Positions 22,438 through 24,685 of a stretch of 24,685 nt of DNA are shown here, one piece after another. This stretch comes from DAHUXT01 sp036378295. Lineage in GTDB: Bacteria > Chloroflexota > Ktedonobacteria > Ktedonobacterales > JADMIN01. The notes under the pieces are model-generated. The model had not been told where the DNA came from. It made no database searches and was given only the letters and a program-made list of their open reading frames with translations. The stretch is taken from NCBI GenBank assembly GCA_036378295.1, contig DASUWS010000061.1, forward strand, positions 1 to 24,685, given 5' to 3'. Position numbers and translations under genes: made by a program. The number at the start of each line of letters is the position of its first letter. Position 1 is the stretch's first letter.

Positions 22438-23166
22438 ATGGCCGCCACACAGGGAACACACAGGGTGCAGGTCAAGATCAAGCGATTCCAGCCGAACGTG
22501 AAACCAGAGCCCTACTGGCAGGAGTTTCAGGTCGAGGTGGAGGGCAATGACCGCCTGCTCGATACGCTGAACAAAATCAAATGGGAGCAGGACGGTACGC
22601 TAACCTACCGCCGCTCTTGCGCGCATGGCGTCTGTGGGTCGGATGCGATGCGCATCAATGGACGCAACCGGCTGGCGTGCAAGCTGCTGATGCAGGATCT
22701 TGGCTCGCGTATCTCGATTGAGCCGATGCTTGGTTACCCGGTGATACGCGACCTCGTCGTGGATATGGATCCCTTCTTTGCCAAGTACGAGAAGGTCAAG
22801 CCCTACCTGATCAACGACGAGCCAGCCCCACGCACCGAGCGCCTCCAATCGCCGGAGCAGCGCGAGCGCTACGACGACACGACCAAGTGCATCCTCTGCG
22901 GCGCCTGCACGGGGTCATGTCCCTCCATCTGGGCGAATGCCGAGTGGGTTGGTCCGGCATCCATCGTCAACGCGCACCGGTTCATCTTCGATAGCCGCGA
23001 CCGTGGCGCCGCCGAGCGCATGAACATCCTGAGCGATCGCACGGGTGTCTGGCGCTGCCGGACCATCTTCAACTGCACGGAGGCGTGCCCGCGCGGCATT
23101 CGCGTCACCGACGCCATCGAAGAGGTCAAGCGCGCAATCCTGTACAATTCGACAGAGATTGAGTAG
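22438..23166 (+). CDS. sdhB: Succinate dehydrogenase iron-sulfur subunit SdhB
   Basis: The protein is 242 aa and carries ligands for all three clusters. The [2Fe-2S] set is Cys61, Cys66, Asp69 and Cys81, with the same spacing and the same Asp as in E. coli SdhB. The [4Fe-4S] and [3Fe-4S] ligands come from CILCGACTGSCP (Cys151, 154, 157, 161) and from Cys207, Cys213 and Cys217 in WRCRTIFNCTEACPRGI. It links the flavin in SdhA to heme and quinone in SdhC/SdhD. AAGAGGA stands before the start and 38 nt separate it from sdhA. It is the last gene of the operon; a GC-rich hairpin about 50 nt downstream can stop transcription. Confidence 0.97.
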   Translation: MAATQGTHRVQVKIKRFQPNVKPEPYWQEFQVEVEGNDRLLDTLNKIKWEQDGTLTYRRSCAHGVCGSDAMRINGRNRLACKLLMQDLGSRISIEPMLGYPVIRDLVVDMDPFFAKYEKVKPYLINDEPAPRTERLQSPEQRERYDDTTKCILCGACTGSCPSIWANAEWVGPASIVNAHRFIFDSRDRGAAERMNILSDRTGVWRCRTIFNCTEACPRGIRVTDAIEEVKRAILYNSTEIE

Positions 23167-23215
23167 TCTTCAGGAGCGTGTAGTCGCACGAGCAGACAGG
23201 ATTGTGCGAAACTAG

Positions 23216-23244
23216 GGGACGCACCATCGTCAGGTGGGCGTCCC
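23216..23244 (+). terminator. Hairpin after sdhB, likely terminator
   Basis: GGGACGC (23216-23222) pairs with GCGTCCC (23238-23244), and three more pairs (ACC with GGT) form beyond a 2-nt bulge. The tail TTCCCT is short. Its place, about 50 nt after the sdhB stop, supports a role as end of the operon. Confidence 0.5.
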
Positions 23245-23465
23245 TTCCCTGTGCGCTATGCGGTGTAAGTGAACTCGGCGATTGCTTCGCGGTTGGTGAG
23301 AAGTGGGTGAGCATGCCAGATCATCGCGTCATTCAGCGTAGAAGCATACACGACCCGTGCAGGCTGAAGCTGGTACGCTGGTGATACTCTCTTCAGGGCG
23401 ATTACTGTTTGTTGGACATGCTGCTCACTTCTGAAGGAGTCAGCGACAAGAAAAGGCGAGAAAGC

Positions 23466-24146
23466 GTGGAGATTTCCGTACTTATTCCTGTGTATAACGA
23501 GAAGACTACTATTCTTGAAGTGGTGCGGCGGGTCCAGGAGCAGCCATTGGAGAAGGAAATCATCATCGTTGATGATTGCTCGACTGACGGCACGCGTGAG
23601 CTACTGCAGGAGACGGCCTGGCCGCCGAATGTGAAGGTGCTCTATCACGACAAGAACCGGGGCAAGGGCGCAGGCATACGTACCGCTGTGCAGGGCGCGA
23701 CCAAGGACATCATCATCATTCAGGATGCCGACCTCGAATACAATCCCAGCGATTTCATGGCGGTGTTGCGGCCGATTATAGATGGGGTGGCTGATGTCGT
23801 CTATGGCTCGCGTTTCCTCGGAACGCACCGCTCGTTCATGCTGCATCACTACCTTGGCAACAAGCTGCTTACCCTCATCACCAATGTGCTCTACAACAAT
23901 ATTCTGACCGATATGGAGACGGGATATAAGGCATTCCGGGCACCGGTTCTCAAGGGCATGCGCCTGCGGAGCAATCGCTTCGATTTTGAGCCGGAGATCA
24001 CCGCAAAGGTGCTGAAAAGAGGCTACCGCATCTATGAAGTGCCGATCTATTACGCTGGGCGTGATTACGCCGAGGGGAAGAAGATTACCTGGCGTGATGG
24101 TTTCGCGGCCATGTGGGCATTGCTCCGTTTCCGCTTCTCGGACTGA
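23466..24146 (+). CDS. Family 2 glycosyltransferase, polyprenyl-phosphate-sugar synthase type
   Basis: The protein is 226 aa and has a single GT-A domain: MEISVLIPVYNE at the start, IIIVDDCSTDGT (Asp36, Asp37), NRGKGAGIRTAV, QDADLEYNP with the metal-binding DAD (Asp87, Asp89), VVYGSRF, DMETGYKAFR and EITAKVLKRGYRIYEVP. This matches the dolichol-phosphate mannosyltransferase (DPM1-like) branch of GT2, which loads a sugar from GDP- or UDP-sugar onto a polyprenyl phosphate at the inner membrane face. It lacks the C-terminal membrane helices found in some relatives. The GTG at 23466 is preferred since family members start right at this strand and GGCGAG lies upstream; an ATG at 23418 would add 16 residues. 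It stands alone, between the sdh operon and the 23S promoter. The acceptor is unknown. Confidence 0.9.
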   Translation: MEISVLIPVYNEKTTILEVVRRVQEQPLEKEIIIVDDCSTDGTRELLQETAWPPNVKVLYHDKNRGKGAGIRTAVQGATKDIIIIQDADLEYNPSDFMAVLRPIIDGVADVVYGSRFLGTHRSFMLHHYLGNKLLTLITNVLYNNILTDMETGYKAFRAPVLKGMRLRSNRFDFEPEITAKVLKRGYRIYEVPIYYAGRDYAEGKKITWRDGFAAMWALLRFRFSD

Positions 24147-24224
24147 GCTCCTCGGAGCCTGAGGCAGTATGCTCTGGCCAAATGACTCAGCAACAGGTCT
24201 CCGGAAATTATGTAGGACGAGGGC

Positions 24225-24253
24225 TTGACGCCACCTTGACACTATGTTATACT
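24225..24253 (+). promoter_or_regulatory. Strong promoter of the 23S rRNA gene
   Basis: TTGACG (24225-24230), a 17-nt spacer and TATACT (24248-24253) form a near-consensus sigma-70 promoter. An AT-rich patch (GAAATTATG) lies just upstream of the -35 box and could act as an UP element. It points into the 23S gene with a leader of about 285 nt, and no 16S sequence lies between. Confidence 0.75.
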
Positions 24254-24390
24254 CAACGAGTGCCTTACGAAAACCTTGAGATGGTTCTCTGAGGCATATT
24301 TCGTCGCCGCCCGATCAGTCGGGGAAGCACGGCGTAACGCACTTGAACAACCGCATAATGTGATGTGGAAGCGACAATCGTCGTAGGATG

Positions 24391-24427
24391 CTCGCGCGAA
24401 TAACCGCTGCCGAGTGCGGTGCGCGAG
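24391..24427 (+). promoter_or_regulatory. Leader hairpin 1 of 23S precursor
   Basis: CTCGCGC (24391-24397) pairs with GCGCGAG (24421-24427), and inside CCGC (24404-24407) pairs with GCGG (24416-24419). A stable stem in the 23S leader could serve in RNA processing or antitermination; which one is open. Confidence 0.45.
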
Positions 24428-24470
24428 GTGAATACGAGACATTGTCGAATGTTTTCTCATATTTGCCGAT

Positions 24471-24503
24471 GCGAGTGGCGCTCTTGTCCTGAGAGCGTGT
24501 CGC
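24471..24503 (+). promoter_or_regulatory. Leader hairpin 2 just before 23S
   Basis: CGCTCT (24479-24484) pairs with AGAGCG (24492-24497), extended by GCGA (24471-24474) with TCGC (24500-24503) across a small internal loop. It lies about 40 nt before the mature 23S end. A processing signal is likely but is inferred from position only. Confidence 0.45.
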
Positions 24504-24543
24504 AGATGATCGGAAATACAGCACCAGCATGGCGATGAAGAAA

Positions 24544-24685
24544 TGCCAAGCGGGAGAAGGTGCAGGGTGGATGCCTAGGGGCCAGGGGCCGATGAAGGAC
24601 GCGGAGCGCGGCGAAACGTGGCTGGGGAGCTGCATGCAAGCGATGAGCCAGCCGAATCCGAATGGGGCAACCCCTCGTCCGTGAT
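24544..24685 (+). rRNA. 23S ribosomal RNA, 5' end (cut by window end)
   Basis: The sequence aligns without gaps to the start of E. coli 23S over its first 30 bases: AAGCG at 24548 matches positions 5-9, and GGTGGATGCC at 24566 matches positions 23-32. This places the mature 5' end near 24544. The next conserved block CGATGAAGGACG and later CCGAATGGGGCAACCC confirm domain I of 23S. Only about 142 nt are inside the window. The nearest upstream gene is a protein gene ending at 24146, so no 16S or spacer tRNA precedes it. Confidence 0.95.

Noticed and set aside
1..24685. CRISPR array, insertion sequence or prophage
   Set aside because: No regularly spaced repeats, transposase, integrase or phage structural gene was found anywhere in the window.

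Overview
This GC-rich window reads as chromosomal DNA of a free-living aerobic bacterium. The best guess is a Chloroflexota-type lineage, inferred from the gene content and from a 23S rRNA gene that has its own promoter and no 16S gene in front of it. No phage, transposon or CRISPR array is visible. The only mobility hint is a damaged copy of a tRNA 3' end.

Left part (1-8137, mostly minus strand). The window opens with the C-terminal end of a YbaK/EbsC-type aminoacyl-tRNA deacylase on the plus strand. Facing it is a compact minus-strand operon of three genes: an all-helical protein of unknown function, a CxxC thioredoxin-like redoxin and a DUF2182 membrane protein. Next come a tRNA-Arg gene with the unusual anticodon GCG, with its own promoter and terminator and a partial duplicate of its 3' end 148 bp away. 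Then follow an exported SH3 plus glycoside-hydrolase-like protein and a full-length SMC chromosome condensation ATPase.

Middle part (8435-16501). Two plus-strand membrane genes follow: an unrecognised protein with about ten membrane segments and a GlsB/YeaQ-type stress protein with a large hairpin just before its ribosome binding site. Then comes an envelope-lipid cluster of three plus-strand genes: a membrane-anchored antigen-85/EstD-like esterase, a short MprF-like aminoacyl-phospholipid synthase and an MGDG-synthase-like glycosyltransferase. Together they look like a set for modifying membrane lipids or surface glycolipids. A minus-strand gene of unknown function ends the block.

Right part (16871-24685, plus strand). 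A fused pxpB-pxpC gene overlaps pxpA, which gives a complete ATP-dependent 5-oxoprolinase in two genes. A four-gene succinate dehydrogenase operon (sdhC-sdhD-sdhA-sdhB) follows, preceded by a consensus-like promoter and a 250-nt leader. Then come a GT2 polyprenyl-phosphate-sugar synthase-like gene and finally the 5' end of a 23S rRNA gene behind a strong promoter (TTGACG-17-TATACT) and a structured leader of about 290 nt.

The most interesting points are the stand-alone 23S transcription unit, the tRNA-Arg(GCG) gene with its att-like partial repeat, the uncharacterised three-gene redox/membrane operon and the envelope-lipid cluster. All assignments were made by reading the sequence; no database search was run.
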